A DNA stretch of 64,000 nt. Source: Lentisphaerota bacterium (GTDB lineage Bacteria > Verrucomicrobiota > Lentisphaeria > Victivallales > Victivallaceae). The notes under the pieces were generated by a model, which was not told where the DNA came from, searched no databases, and saw nothing but the letters and a program-made list of their open reading frames with translations. Positions 40,355 through 51,250 of the stretch are shown here, in pieces (position 1 is the first letter of the stretch; every line of letters starts with the position of its first letter). The position numbers and the translations under genes were made by a program. The DNA lies in assembly GCA_015061605.1 (NCBI GenBank), contig SUWH01000007.1, forward strand, positions 39,772 to 103,771, read 5' to 3'.

Positions 40355-41579
40355 GCGGAGCAATGACCTTTTCCACATCGCCCGCACCCAACACAGCAAT
40401 AATTCCGCCTGCTTCCGGAAGATTTGCCGCAACCGAACGGGCGATCTCCTGCCAGCTGCCGGAAAGATATTCACCATTTGCAGCGGCAGCAAGTTCAGCT
40501 CCACCGACTTTTCCGCTTTCGCACCATGCGGCAAAGACCGGGACAACGACCAGTCTGTCCGCCTTGCTCAATGCAGAAGCAAAACTTTCAAAATAACGCT
40601 CCAAACGGGCGTAACGGTGGGGTTGAAATATTACGGTCAAATGTTTCCCGGGATAGTTCAAACGCAGTAATTCAAGACTTTTTTCCACCTCTGTCGGGTG
40701 ATGGGCGTAATCTTCAATAACGGTGAACTGTTCCGAAATGTGATGTACCGTCATCCGACGCTTCACCTGCGGATAGTTTGCCGTCGCCCTGAATGCGGCA
40801 GTTTCATCACATCCGGCAAGCAATGCCGCCTGATAAGCAATAAAGCTGTTTGCCGCCTGAAATCCCCGCAACCCGGCAAATTCATCCGGCATCATTTCCA
40901 GCCGCACCGCATGGGAGTGGCCGGCAAATAAACGATCACACTCCTCTGAAGCATAATAGAGCAGTATTTCTGAATTTGCCGCAAAGGTACGGAAATTCTT
41001 TTCCAATACCGCTTTACCGCCCAGACTCCATGAGTGGTCATCCTCGACATTGGGAACGACCCCGATAAAGTTTTTCAACGCGGTATGAGTCCCGTCGGAT
41101 TCGTCGGCTTCAGTGACAAAGAGATCGTCATTTTTCCCATTGCTGCATGACGGCATCCCGTCGACTTGCGCTCCGATCATAAACCCTGGAGCTTTGCCGC
41201 ATTCACTTAAAATCGAAGAAATCAACGCAGAAATCGAACTCTTGCCATGCGTACCTGAAACCGAAATCACCCGGCGGTAATTTTTGGCAAATTCAGCCAG
41301 ATATTCGCCGCGCCGGAAACAGGGAACTCCATGTTCCTGCGCCGCCAGCAGTTCGGGATTATCAGCGGCAGCCGCCGAAGTAAATACTGCAGTCGTCACA
41401 TCAAAGGCAAAGTTTTCTTTCCGGTGACCGGTAAAAATCTGCGCCCCGGCGGCTTGCAATGAAGCACACTTGGAATTGAATTCAATATCTGATCCGGACA
41501 CCGCAACATTGCGCCGGAGCAAAAGTTCAGCCAATGGAGCCATTCCTGCTCCGCCGATGCCGATAAAGTGTACTTTCAC
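40323..41579 (-). CDS. murC: UDP-N-acetylmuramate--L-alanine ligase
   Basis: VKVHFIGIGGAGMAPLAELLLRRN...VSGTHGKSSISALIS...EDYAHHPTEVEKSLELLR; GTG start at 41579 rather than the ORF track start at 41705. Confidence 0.92.
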   Translation of the reverse strand: MKVHFIGIGGAGMAPLAELLLRRNVAVSGSDIEFNSKCASLQAAGAQIFTGHRKENFAFDVTTAVFTSAAAADNPELLAAQEHGVPCFRRGEYLAEFAKNYRRVISVSGTHGKSSISALISSILSECGKAPGFMIGAQVDGMPSCSNGKNDDLFVTEADESDGTHTALKNFIGVVPNVEDDHSWSLGGKAVLEKNFRTFAANSEILLYYASEECDRLFAGHSHAVRLEMMPDEFAGLRGFQAANSFIAYQAALLAGCDETAAFRATANYPQVKRRMTVHHISEQFTVIEDYAHHPTEVEKSLELLRLNYPGKHLTVIFQPHRYARLERYFESFASALSKADRLVVVPVFAAWCESGKVGGAELAAAANGEYLSGSWQEIARSVAANLPEAGGIIAVLGAGDVEKVIAPLIEQLSGTGL

Positions 41580-41589
41580 TGCTCCACCG

Positions 41590-43536
41590 TCACGCTTTAC
41601 GCGCCTGATTGAGCCGGCAGTAGATACCGCCCTTTGCCAACAACTCGCTGTGAGTACCGCTCTCGGCGATCTTACCATGTTCAAGAACGATGATGCAATC
41701 GGCATGCTCGATCGTGCTCAAGCGGTGGGCGATGACGAAAACCGTACGGTCTTTCATCGCTTTATCCAGAGCTTCCTGCACCAGTTTTTCAGTAACATTG
41801 TCCAATGCACTGGTGGCCTCATCCAATATCAGCACCGGGGGATTGCGCAAAATCGCCCGGGCAATGGTTACGCGCTGTTTTTCGCCCCCGGAAAGTTTGA
41901 AACCGTTTTCACCGGCGATGGTATCGTATCCTTCCGGATGAACCCCGGCAACAATGAAATTATGAGCGTTGGCAAGTTTTGCAGCGGATTCAATATTTTC
42001 CATTGTTGCCTCCGGCGTACCATAGGCGATATTTTCTCTTATCGTCTCATTGAAAATGATCGGCTCCTGATTCACTACGCCGACCATGTCGCGCAATGAA
42101 GCGATCGTACAATCCCGGACATCAACTCCGCCGATCGTTATTCTGCCTGATGAAACATCATAAAAACGGGCGATAAGATTGGCAAGAGTGGATTTACCGC
42201 TGCCGGTCTCTCCGACGACCGCGACCACATGACCGCGCGGGATGGTGAAACTGACATTATCGAGGATCGTCCGGTCATCATAACTGAAAGTGACATTTTC
42301 CAGAACGATGCCGTCACCGACATCTTTCAATTCCACCGCATCAGCTTTTTCCGGCAGTTCCATGTCAACATCCAGAGTTTCAAAAACCCGTTCCGCCGCC
42401 GCCATGGACTGCTGAAGCATACCGATAACCTTGGATACATCTTTTATCGGACGATACGCCATCAACAGCGGAGCCAGCAATGCTGCCAACTGGGTAACCG
42501 TTGCACCATTGGTATAACTGTACAACAGAAAAACCACGGTGGCAATAACAACGACCAATTCAGTCAGAGGAGAAACCAGCAGCCGGTATCGGGTACCGCT
42601 GATGATCCTGCGGATATATTTCCGGTTGGCAGCTTTGAAACGCAAAGTTTCATAATCTTCGGTATGATATGCTTTCACCGCCTTGATACCGAAAAAAACT
42701 TCCCGCATCCGCGATGTAACTTCTGCGATGTGCTTATATCCTCTGCGGTAAATCTTCCGTATCTTGGAACTCAATATATTTATCGGAATAAGCAAAACCG
42801 GAAAACAGACTATCAGCATTATCAAAAGCATATAACTGTTATTGTCCCGGCAGGCAACTATAACCGCCGCCAGACAGCCGATTATCTGCAACGGAGCATT
42901 GGTAATATCTTCCACGCTGTGGCTTACAGCATATTCCAACGCCTGAACATCGTTACTGATCCGGCTGATAAGCTGACCGGAATCCACGTTGCCGTAAAAC
43001 TTCAATGATTGTCCGGTCAGTTTGGCAAACAATTCATTGCGCAGATCCGCCACCACCCGGATACCGACCCAGCGGGTACAGTATCCGTGAATGTAATGGG
43101 CAATATTTTTCAATGCCCACACCAGAACAAACAACACAGCGTACAAACTGAACAACTGCCATGCGACCCGTCCATCCGGCGAAACAGCACAAAAACTGAA
43201 TTTCCGGGGCCAGCTGACGGTGACCTGAACGCCCTCGATATGGATCGGCAGATGGAACTTTTCAGCGGCACTCCGGGCCTGATCAAGCATCTTTGCCAGC
43301 TGCGGATCAGTTATCTGCAACTCACTGTCCGGTGAAACACTTTGCGCACTCAACTGTTTTTGAACAGCTTTTGTCTCACTTCCTGACATTGCACCGATCA
43401 TCTGGGGCAACATCAGCAAGCTGACAAAAAGTGATCCTCCGACCAGCAGACCGGCGATCAACCCCACGGTCAAACGGAACCAGTAGGGTTTGAGATAACC
43501 CAGCAGCCGGAAATAAAGATGTTTGGATTTATTCAT
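41590..43536 (-). CDS. ABC exporter (fused permease/ATPase, MsbA-like)
   Basis: VVGETGSGKSTLANLIARFYDV, LSGGEKQRVTIARAILRNPPVLILDEATSALD. Confidence 0.93.
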   Translation of the reverse strand: MNKSKHLYFRLLGYLKPYWFRLTVGLIAGLLVGGSLFVSLLMLPQMIGAMSGSETKAVQKQLSAQSVSPDSELQITDPQLAKMLDQARSAAEKFHLPIHIEGVQVTVSWPRKFSFCAVSPDGRVAWQLFSLYAVLFVLVWALKNIAHYIHGYCTRWVGIRVVADLRNELFAKLTGQSLKFYGNVDSGQLISRISNDVQALEYAVSHSVEDITNAPLQIIGCLAAVIVACRDNNSYMLLIMLIVCFPVLLIPINILSSKIRKIYRRGYKHIAEVTSRMREVFFGIKAVKAYHTEDYETLRFKAANRKYIRRIISGTRYRLLVSPLTELVVVIATVVFLLYSYTNGATVTQLAALLAPLLMAYRPIKDVSKVIGMLQQSMAAAERVFETLDVDMELPEKADAVELKDVGDGIVLENVTFSYDDRTILDNVSFTIPRGHVVAVVGETGSGKSTLANLIARFYDVSSGRITIGGVDVRDCTIASLRDMVGVVNQEPIIFNETIRENIAYGTPEATMENIESAAKLANAHNFIVAGVHPEGYDTIAGENGFKLSGGEKQRVTIARAILRNPPVLILDEATSALDNVTEKLVQEALDKAMKDRTVFVIAHRLSTIEHADCIIVLEHGKIAESGTHSELLAKGGIYCRLNQARKA

Positions 43537-44660
43537 TACTTACCATAGAATTTGGCGATCGTCGCGACGACATATTCCAACTGGTTGGCTTCAAGTTCAC
43601 CGAAGATGGGCAGAGCGAGGACTTCGCCGGTAGCTTTTTCGCATTCCGGATAGTCGCCAACTTTACCGCCCAGTTCCTTGAAGCACTCCTGCAAGTGCAG
43701 TGAAAGCGGATAGTATACAGCACAGCCGACACCGTTGTCCAGCAGGAACTGTTTCAAAGCATCGCGCTTGCCGTCAGCGACCCGGATGCAGAACTGATTG
43801 TAGATGTGACGTACCGGATAAGCGGCTTCCTGTGGCAGGGTGATGAAATCGCTCAAATTGGCATCGGCAAAAAGTTTGCGGTAAGCTGCGGCATTTTTCT
43901 GACGGCCGGCACTCCAGCTGTCCAGACTGCGGAGCTTGATGGAAAGGATCGCCGCCTGCAGCGCATCCAGACGGAAGTTACCGCCGACATATTCATGGAT
44001 ATAGGTATTGCTCTGACCGTGGTTGCGGTAGATTTTGAGCAATGCTTCACGTTCTTTGGTATCGCAGCTGACCGCACCGCCGTCACCGAAACATCCGAGG
44101 TTCTTGCTCGGGAAGAAGCTGAATGCACCGTATTCGGCAAAAGAACCGACCCGTTTGCCTTTGTATTCGGCACCGATCGCCTGGCAGGCATCTTCGATGA
44201 TAAAGAGGTTATGCTCTTTGGCGATCTTGACGATGGGATCCATATCGGCGGCCTGACCGAAAAGGTGAACCGGGATGATACCACGGGTTTTCGGAGTGAT
44301 TTTTTCGGCGATTTTGGCAGGATCGATGTTGAAAGTCACCGGGTCGATATCGGCAAAAACCGGAGTTGCTCCGGCGCGGACGATAGCACCGACGGTGGCA
44401 AAGAAAGTAAAGGGAGAAGTGATGATCTCATCACCGGGCTTGATTTTTTCGACCATCAGAGCGATGAGCAGAGCATCAGAACCGCTGGTGACACCGACCG
44501 CACCGCCGCTCTGGCAGTAAGCCGCGAGCTCTTTTTCCAGATTCTCGACTTTAGGTCCGAGAATAAAACGCTGACTGTCACAGATTTCCGAAACCACAGA
44601 GAGGATCTCCTCTTTCATCGGGGCATACTGGGCGGTAAGGTCAAGCAAGGGTACATTCAT
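43536..44660 (-). CDS. DegT/DnrJ/EryC1/StrS family aminotransferase
   Basis: PLLDLTAQYAPMKEEI...GVTSGSDALLIALM...IEDACQAIGAEYKGKRVGSFAEYGAFSFFPSKNLG. Confidence 0.93.
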   Translation of the reverse strand: MNVPLLDLTAQYAPMKEEILSVVSEICDSQRFILGPKVENLEKELAAYCQSGGAVGVTSGSDALLIALMVEKIKPGDEIITSPFTFFATVGAIVRAGATPVFADIDPVTFNIDPAKIAEKITPKTRGIIPVHLFGQAADMDPIVKIAKEHNLFIIEDACQAIGAEYKGKRVGSFAEYGAFSFFPSKNLGCFGDGGAVSCDTKEREALLKIYRNHGQSNTYIHEYVGGNFRLDALQAAILSIKLRSLDSWSAGRQKNAAAYRKLFADANLSDFITLPQEAAYPVRHIYNQFCIRVADGKRDALKQFLLDNGVGCAVYYPLSLHLQECFKELGGKVGDYPECEKATGEVLALPIFGELEANQLEYVVATIAKFYGK

Positions 44661-44791
44661 TTTTTATGATCTCCATTTTATTTTGGTTTAAAACCTTAAT
44701 TCTGCAGGAACAACTTCCTGCCAAAATCAAATCCATTTAATATACAGCCAAAATGCACTGTTTACAACTGTATCAGGCAATTAAATCACAA

Positions 44792-45526
44792 TTATCTCCG
44801 CCGCATCTGCGGCATCGGCTCTGAAACTTTCAACTTCTGAAGCGGCTGGATCTTCACGATCTCCGCTTCATCGAATGAAACTTTACTGTTTCCGACATTG
44901 TTGCGGACAAAAGATACCAGCAAAATCACACCGGAAACCACAAGCGCAATGACTGCCAGAGCGATAATGGAAAATATCACTATCTCAAGTTTGCGGATAA
45001 CATTGCGGTTGTCACCGGATTCATCGGAGTAAACGGTGGTGGAATAGTTATCCGGAGTTTCAAACTGCAGTTCGCTCCACGGCGCAGTTATCTGTTCTTC
45101 ATCATCTTTGGACAAGCCGTAAAGTTCACATAAGCGGCGCAAATAAGCCAGAGTGTAGACCGGCTGCGGCAGTTCGCTGAAGTTGCCCTGTTCCAGAGCG
45201 TTGATGTACATGGCGCGGATCTTGGTGATCTCTTCGACATCAGCCGGAGTCAACCCCATGCGGCAGCGGGCTTCTTCGAGGATGCGGGCAGCTTCGAGTT
45301 TATCCGGTTCGGCATCATCGGTATTGCGCCGTTTTTTCCTTTTTGCAGGCAGGACGGCAACCGGAGAAGCAGAAACATCTTCCTCTCTTCCCGGGAGTTC
45401 TTCATCGATTTGAGCGTCAAGAGTTTCGGGTTCTTCAGCTTCAGTAAACTCCTCTGCGGAACCGAAAAGATCATCGGATTCAGCAGAAGCATTCTCATCT
45501 TTGAGCCGTTTATTCAAATCAAGCAT
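44792..45526 (-). CDS. RodZ-like helix-turn-helix membrane protein
   Basis: RMGLTPADVEEITKIRAMYINALEQGNFSELPQPVYTLAYLRRLCELYGL, then one TM segment. Confidence 0.75.
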   Translation of the reverse strand: MLDLNKRLKDENASAESDDLFGSAEEFTEAEEPETLDAQIDEELPGREEDVSASPVAVLPAKRKKRRNTDDAEPDKLEAARILEEARCRMGLTPADVEEITKIRAMYINALEQGNFSELPQPVYTLAYLRRLCELYGLSKDDEEQITAPWSELQFETPDNYSTTVYSDESGDNRNVIRKLEIVIFSIIALAVIALVVSGVILLVSFVRNNVGNSKVSFDEAEIVKIQPLQKLKVSEPMPQMRRR

Positions 45527-45531
45527 CGGCG

Positions 45532-48096
45532 TTATTCTCCTATATCAATTCCATCAAACACCAGAATATCCCGCTTGTTGCCGCTGCCCGAAGGCGGCCC
45601 GACAATGCCGCGTTCTTCCATCTGATCGACGATCTCTGCGGCGCGGTTATACCCGATTTTCAACCGCCGCTGCAAGTAACTGGTACTGGCTTTGCGGTCG
45701 AGGATGACCACTTCCAGCGCCCGCCGGAAGGTATCATCATCATCAGGACGCATATATTTCTTTATCAACGGCGCAATATCGGCGCGGTCATCATTGTCAA
45801 TGGCTTCGTACTCTTCGTCGATCTCTTCGCCGTCAGCTCCGCACTCATCGGAAACCAGAACATTGTCATCAAATCTCTGCGGCGCCTGATCGGAGATGAA
45901 TTGCACCACCTTTTTGATGTCATCATCCTTGACCCATGCACCCTGAACACGTTCGATTTCCATACTGGAACTGGTCATGACCAGCATATCGCCCATACCG
46001 AGCAGTTTTTCTGCGCCGGGGGTGTCCAGCACCACGCGGCTGTCGACCAGACTGCGCACCTGGAAGCAGAGCCGGGTGGGCAAGTTGGCTTTGATGACAC
46101 CGGTGATGATGTTGGTTGAAGGACGCTGGGTGGCGACGATGATGTGGATACCGGCGGCACGCCCTTTCTGGGCGATGCGTGTGATGTTGGTTTCGACATC
46201 TTTTTTGGCTTCGGTCATCATCAAATCGGCAAGCTCGTCGAGGATGATCACCAACAGCGGCATTTTAGCGGGGATAACTTTGCCGTCATTATCGAATTCC
46301 GGTTCAGCGGGAATGGGGCGGCTGTTGAATTCAGAAAGTTTTTTCACCCCGACTTTGGCAAGCACATGGTAACGGCGATCCATTTCGTTTGCCGCCCAGC
46401 GCAGAGCGATGGGGACTTTGGAGGAATCATTGATTATCGGAGTGAGCAAGTGCGGAAGTTTCTTGTATGCATCGAATTCAACGATCTTCGGGTCTACCAT
46501 GATGAGGCGCAGCTCATCCGGACGGAAACGGAAAAGCATACTCATAATGAGCGAGTTGGAACACACACTCTTACCGGTACCGGTGGCACCGGCAACCAGC
46601 ATATGCGGAGCTTTGGCAAGGTCGAGAATGACCGGTTTGCCGGAAACATTTTTTCCGAGCGCCAGCGGGATCTCCGCTTTACCGAGTTTCCACTCATCAC
46701 TCTCCATGACAGAACGCATAAATACCGCTTCCGGACGGGTATTGGAAACCTCCACCCCCACCACCGGACGGCCGGGGATGGGAGCAAGGACACGGATGCT
46801 CGTTGCCGAAAGTGCCATGCGGATATTGTCCTGGATCTGCTCGACCTTTTTGACATTGATACCGGGATCAAGGGTGATTTCGTAACGGGTGACACGGGGA
46901 CCGGAAACAAAACCGGTAACGCGGCCGGAAATGCCGAAGTCATCAAGGGTCTGCTGGATCCGCGATGAAGCAAGTTCAATAGCATCGCTGCTTTCGCCCA
47001 TGACATTGGTTCCCTGGGCGAGCATGGAAATGGGCGGCAGGACAAATTCTCCGATCTCTCCGCGCAGTTTTTCGCCCTGCTGAACCACTTTGGTTCCGAC
47101 TTCCGGAGTGTCGGCAATGGCGGCAGCAACCGGAGCGGGAACGGCGGCGGCAGGACTTTTCGCAACCGGGATATCCTCTTTTTCTTCACTGTCAAAAAGT
47201 TCGTCTTTAAAAGAGGGGGCATCTTTTTCTTTTGCTTCGACTTCCTCCTCTTCTCTCAAGCGGAACATATCGCGCAAACGCGAACGCGGTTCGGTACGTT
47301 CCGTTTCAGCGGCGGCCGCCTGCTGCAGCCGGCTTCTGAAAGCGGGAAGCGGTTCTTCGGGCTCATCCTCATCATCATCTTCATAATCATCGTCTTCATC
47401 GATCTCCTCCGGACGGCGCTGAAAACGTTTCAGCAAAGATGGAGTATCCGCTTCACTGCTGTGCATCATCCACATCCGGACGATGGTGTACCAGTCATTG
47501 ATGTAAAGCACCGTAACTCCGGCGACGGTCAGGATCCATCCGGCAACCATAGTGCCGATGACGCCGATGATCCCGGGAAGAACCCCCGGAACAATATTTT
47601 CCGAAGCGGGAGCGGCAAAAAATTGTCCGATAACGCCGCCCGGGAGCGAAAGCTGCGGCACATCCATCCGCGCCAGCCCCAGATTTGCCGCGACGGGAGC
47701 AAACGCCGCCGGTTCCAGACCGAAAAGCAGCATTGCACCGGAACACAACAGCAAAAGCCCGTAAATAAAGCGGGAAAACCGGCCCGGTTCCGGAAAAAAC
47801 AACCGGATCGTCCGCAGTAATATCGCGAAGACCGCCAGATAGCTCACCAGACCGAAATTGAGCAGCATATACCAGCTGAATTTCGCCCCGGCAGGACCGA
47901 TCCAGTTCACCGGAGGTGCAGTCGTGCCGCCATAGATGAAATTGACATCTTCCGGAGAATAGGAAACCAGCGCGAGCAGGGCAAAAAATGCTGCGCCGAA
48001 AAAGAGTAACGGCAGGATTTTTGAATCCTTGCGTTCACTCTCATTGTTGTTGTCAAAATCTTTCCTTATCACCGTTTCACCGCAATTGAAAAACAT
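45532..48096 (-). CDS. ftsK: DNA translocase FtsK/SpoIIIE
   Basis: AGATGTGKSVCSNSLIMSMLFR, C-terminal gamma domain TSYLQRRLKIGYNRAAEIVDQMEERGIVGPPSGSGNKRDIL. Confidence 0.97.
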   Translation of the reverse strand: MFFNCGETVIRKDFDNNNESERKDSKILPLLFFGAAFFALLALVSYSPEDVNFIYGGTTAPPVNWIGPAGAKFSWYMLLNFGLVSYLAVFAILLRTIRLFFPEPGRFSRFIYGLLLLCSGAMLLFGLEPAAFAPVAANLGLARMDVPQLSLPGGVIGQFFAAPASENIVPGVLPGIIGVIGTMVAGWILTVAGVTVLYINDWYTIVRMWMMHSSEADTPSLLKRFQRRPEEIDEDDDYEDDDEDEPEEPLPAFRSRLQQAAAAETERTEPRSRLRDMFRLREEEEVEAKEKDAPSFKDELFDSEEKEDIPVAKSPAAAVPAPVAAAIADTPEVGTKVVQQGEKLRGEIGEFVLPPISMLAQGTNVMGESSDAIELASSRIQQTLDDFGISGRVTGFVSGPRVTRYEITLDPGINVKKVEQIQDNIRMALSATSIRVLAPIPGRPVVGVEVSNTRPEAVFMRSVMESDEWKLGKAEIPLALGKNVSGKPVILDLAKAPHMLVAGATGTGKSVCSNSLIMSMLFRFRPDELRLIMVDPKIVEFDAYKKLPHLLTPIINDSSKVPIALRWAANEMDRRYHVLAKVGVKKLSEFNSRPIPAEPEFDNDGKVIPAKMPLLVIILDELADLMMTEAKKDVETNITRIAQKGRAAGIHIIVATQRPSTNIITGVIKANLPTRLCFQVRSLVDSRVVLDTPGAEKLLGMGDMLVMTSSSMEIERVQGAWVKDDDIKKVVQFISDQAPQRFDDNVLVSDECGADGEEIDEEYEAIDNDDRADIAPLIKKYMRPDDDDTFRRALEVVILDRKASTSYLQRRLKIGYNRAAEIVDQMEERGIVGPPSGSGNKRDILVFDGIDIGE

Positions 48097-48234
48097 TAAA
48101 AATCTTCAGGATGTAATATACCGCACAACGCTGTTTTTTGCAAGCAGAGAAATGCAAAAATTACATCGTTTTTCAACGCCGTGATTGCAAAAGCTGTTCA
48201 CGGGTATTATATTATTTCTCCGGAGGATGAATAT

Positions 48235-48855
48235 ATGAAACATTTTTGGTTGACAGTGCTGATTTCAGCATTTCTCCCGGTGCTTGCGGCAGGAGAATTT
48301 ACTGACAAGGGATTGATTTCAAACTGGAGCTTTGCGCCGCTGCAAGTCAACGTCGGACTTATCAACAGCAAAAATCTGGTCGATGAAAGCAGTAACACAT
48401 TGCTTTCGCTCGGACTTTTCACCTTGCAGCAGAAGTCGGCAGTCGTTTCAGTTGCGTTCATCGCCAACACGTTGCAGAATAATTACGGACTTCAGGTCAA
48501 TCCTCTCTTCATGGGCACAGTTACCGACAGAAATTACGGGATCTCAATCGGATTTGAAAATTACAGCAAAAGGTGTTACGGTATCCAGCTCGGAGTGCTG
48601 AACCACTCCTGGGCGGGTGAAGAGATTGAAAAAGAACGGGAAAGATTGCAGATTTTCGGCATCAATATCGCCGACACGGTCTATTGCGGATTGGTGAATA
48701 TTTCCAACAAAGTTCAGATCGGCATATTCAACGCCACTCCCGGAGGAGCTTTTCAGATCGGCTTGCTCAATTACAACTCCAAATCATACATTCCATTTCT
48801 GCCGCTCGTAAACTGGGATATGGGCCGGGAGGAGAGAAGCAATGAAAATAAATGA
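48235..48855 (+). CDS. Secreted protein with surface-repeat-like (IGIFN..., IGLLNYN) motifs
   Basis: CGGAGGATGAATAT upstream of ATG at 48235; VQIGIFNATPGGAFQIGLLNYNSKSYIPFLPLVNW. Confidence 0.6.
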   Translation: MKHFWLTVLISAFLPVLAAGEFTDKGLISNWSFAPLQVNVGLINSKNLVDESSNTLLSLGLFTLQQKSAVVSVAFIANTLQNNYGLQVNPLFMGTVTDRNYGISIGFENYSKRCYGIQLGVLNHSWAGEEIEKERERLQIFGINIADTVYCGLVNISNKVQIGIFNATPGGAFQIGLLNYNSKSYIPFLPLVNWDMGREERSNENK

Positions 48856-50581
48856 TAAAACTGTAAGTTGCGAAAATGACATTCTTTTTATACTGGATGC
48901 CGTTGCATCCGGCGAGGAAGAGTTTGCCATTCTCGCCAAAAGTCCGAAGCGTTTTATTCAAACATCCGGAAATATGCTTGAATACAACAGCGGACAGAAA
49001 CTTTACAGTGCCGGAAATATTTCCAATGAAAATATAAAAGCCGCATTTCTCGACTATTACCGGGGAAATGACGGATATAAAAAGTTTTTCCGCAAAACCT
49101 CTGCTAAAGCAGAAAAAGAGACCTTCTCCGATATTGTCCGGGAAACCTGGCACGACTTTCTGGATATTTGTATTTTCAGAACGGTGCGCTTCACTCCGGA
49201 TGGACTCTATGTCGGTATATCTCTGTCCAGCTGGTTATTTTACGGATTTTTCATCGGATTCGGGACATATCTGATCTCCCTCGGTCAAAATGAAAATATT
49301 TTAGAGACTCCTTATCTCCCGCTGGGCGGTGCGGCGATTTTAAGCGGTTTACTGGTTCTGCTCGGCAATATTTCCCGTAAGCGGGCGAAAATCGAAAGCG
49401 GCATGTTTTATCCGGACCCGGATTATGACAACACACCGTTTTTACTGGAAGAAATAAAATGTGTCTATGTGCGGCAATATAACCGCCATTGTCAACTGGG
49501 CGTATTGAAGCGTAATGATGACTTCAGTTTATTGAGCAGTTACTCCGGAGGTCTGGCATGGGTTCACGGTAAACGCTTGGCACAACGCCTTAACAGACCG
49601 TTAAAAAGTGAAAAAACTTATCAAAAAATGGTCAAAAATCAGCAGATAATCATTGTTCTTCTGCTGGTTTGGTCGATATTTCTTCTGGCGTTACCATTGC
49701 TGGGAAGAATATTTGTTGGCACACTGTTTTTGATCGCAATTTCCAAGCGGCTCTATGAATTGATTTTGGGAATGATATACCAAAGTGCTGATTCAAGTGC
49801 AACGAAAACCAAACGGAAGTCGATTTTTTGGAAAAATAAACGATGGTATTGCGGAGATTCCAGTTACAGTTCACACCGGCTGATTTTTTCCGAAGACAGA
49901 ATCACCGTCCGACCGTCCTGGGTGCGGGTAGTCGTTTTCAGCGGCTATGGTGCATCATTGGGGATGATATGTTCTCTTTGTCTGCTTTCGGATTATGCTA
50001 TCCGCCAGCATGGGGAGATCGTTTTCTGCGTAATTGCTTTGTTATTTGCCGGTATATTGTTATCATATTTGTTTTTACGGTCTTATCCGGAAATTGATTT
50101 TAAGAATGGTGTTTTTTATCCTTACGGCAAGCGGGGAAGTATTTTCCGTAAAAAGTTTGTGGCTGTTCCACTTGGAAATGTATCGGCAATCGACTTGGAA
50201 CATCATTCCTATTTTTCAAGATACAATTGTTTTGAATGTTTTACATTACTGCTTGTTGTGCCCAATGGAGGTCGTAATTATCGCTATATGCTTCTCAATC
50301 ACGGTGATTACCCGACTTTTATGACTGACGCTGAAAAATTAAGTAAGCGTCTGGCTTTGCCGTTGCCGGATACAGATTTGGAGGATTTCAACAGCAAAGA
50401 AATAAGGCGTTTCGCTTATATTCCTCTGCTCGTTTACCCTTTGTTTATTTTTATTGCGGTGGGGCATATGAACCTTGCGTTCCGGGAGAAAAACCTGTTT
50501 CTGATTACACTTATGGTGATAGTTCTGGTAAGTTTGATTTATAATCTGTTTAAGATAGCACAAGCACTTAAAGGAAAATAA
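48842..50581 (+). CDS. Hypothetical membrane protein with internal duplication
   Basis: 579 aa, multiple TM helices; two similar GxFYP...KRLAxRLxxPL modules. Confidence 0.65.
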   Translation: MKINDKTVSCENDILFILDAVASGEEEFAILAKSPKRFIQTSGNMLEYNSGQKLYSAGNISNENIKAAFLDYYRGNDGYKKFFRKTSAKAEKETFSDIVRETWHDFLDICIFRTVRFTPDGLYVGISLSSWLFYGFFIGFGTYLISLGQNENILETPYLPLGGAAILSGLLVLLGNISRKRAKIESGMFYPDPDYDNTPFLLEEIKCVYVRQYNRHCQLGVLKRNDDFSLLSSYSGGLAWVHGKRLAQRLNRPLKSEKTYQKMVKNQQIIIVLLLVWSIFLLALPLLGRIFVGTLFLIAISKRLYELILGMIYQSADSSATKTKRKSIFWKNKRWYCGDSSYSSHRLIFSEDRITVRPSWVRVVVFSGYGASLGMICSLCLLSDYAIRQHGEIVFCVIALLFAGILLSYLFLRSYPEIDFKNGVFYPYGKRGSIFRKKFVAVPLGNVSAIDLEHHSYFSRYNCFECFTLLLVVPNGGRNYRYMLLNHGDYPTFMTDAEKLSKRLALPLPDTDLEDFNSKEIRRFAYIPLLVYPLFIFIAVGHMNLAFREKNLFLITLMVIVLVSLIYNLFKIAQALKGK

Positions 50582-50584
50582 ACT

Positions 50585-51250
50585 GTGAATGACGAAACAT
50601 TATTTTGCGGAGCTTTGATTTACCTGATTGCTCTGCTGGGATTTCTGATTCCGTTGAAATGGCTTCCCCGGTGGGGGCGATTGGTTGGTTATGTGCTTTT
50701 CTGCATCATAAATATCGGTTTGGCTTTTATTTACCGTGGATTGGCTTATCTTTCTTTCAACATTCAATCCGGCGAACGGGCGTTGAAATTCTTTACGGAA
50801 TTATCTGAAACGCTTGCCAATGACACGATGAAAATTGAATATCTGCCAATGCCAAGTTATACTGCAAGTATCATTTGGGGGATCATCTCGCTGCTGGTGG
50901 TGATCGCCGGATTTGTGGTACTGGGATTGAAAATCCGCTGGTACAGTTATGTAATAACTATTGCGGCGCTGCTTTGTGCGTCTGGCATACTGGGAATACA
51001 AACGCCACATTCAGAAAAGCGGTATATAAATGATTCAAACGCTTTGCGGCAAAAGACCTATCTTCTTATTGAGCAGAAACGCAAAGAAAATGTAAGCAAT
51101 AAGCAAATATCCGAAGCGATCAAGGCAAATTTGAAAGATTTCCGTTATAATTACGAAAACCGCGAAGAGGAAAGAGAATCATCCGAAAAAATCCTGACAG
51201 CCATAAAAAATTTGCAGCCGGAAACCAAAATGGAGGCAGCAGAACGATGA
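50585..51250 (+). CDS. Hypothetical membrane protein
   Basis: 221 aa ORF with GTG start and N-terminal TM segments; ATGA overlap with the next ORF. Confidence 0.6.
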   Translation: MNDETLFCGALIYLIALLGFLIPLKWLPRWGRLVGYVLFCIINIGLAFIYRGLAYLSFNIQSGERALKFFTELSETLANDTMKIEYLPMPSYTASIIWGIISLLVVIAGFVVLGLKIRWYSYVITIAALLCASGILGIQTPHSEKRYINDSNALRQKTYLLIEQKRKENVSNKQISEAIKANLKDFRYNYENREEERESSEKILTAIKNLQPETKMEAAER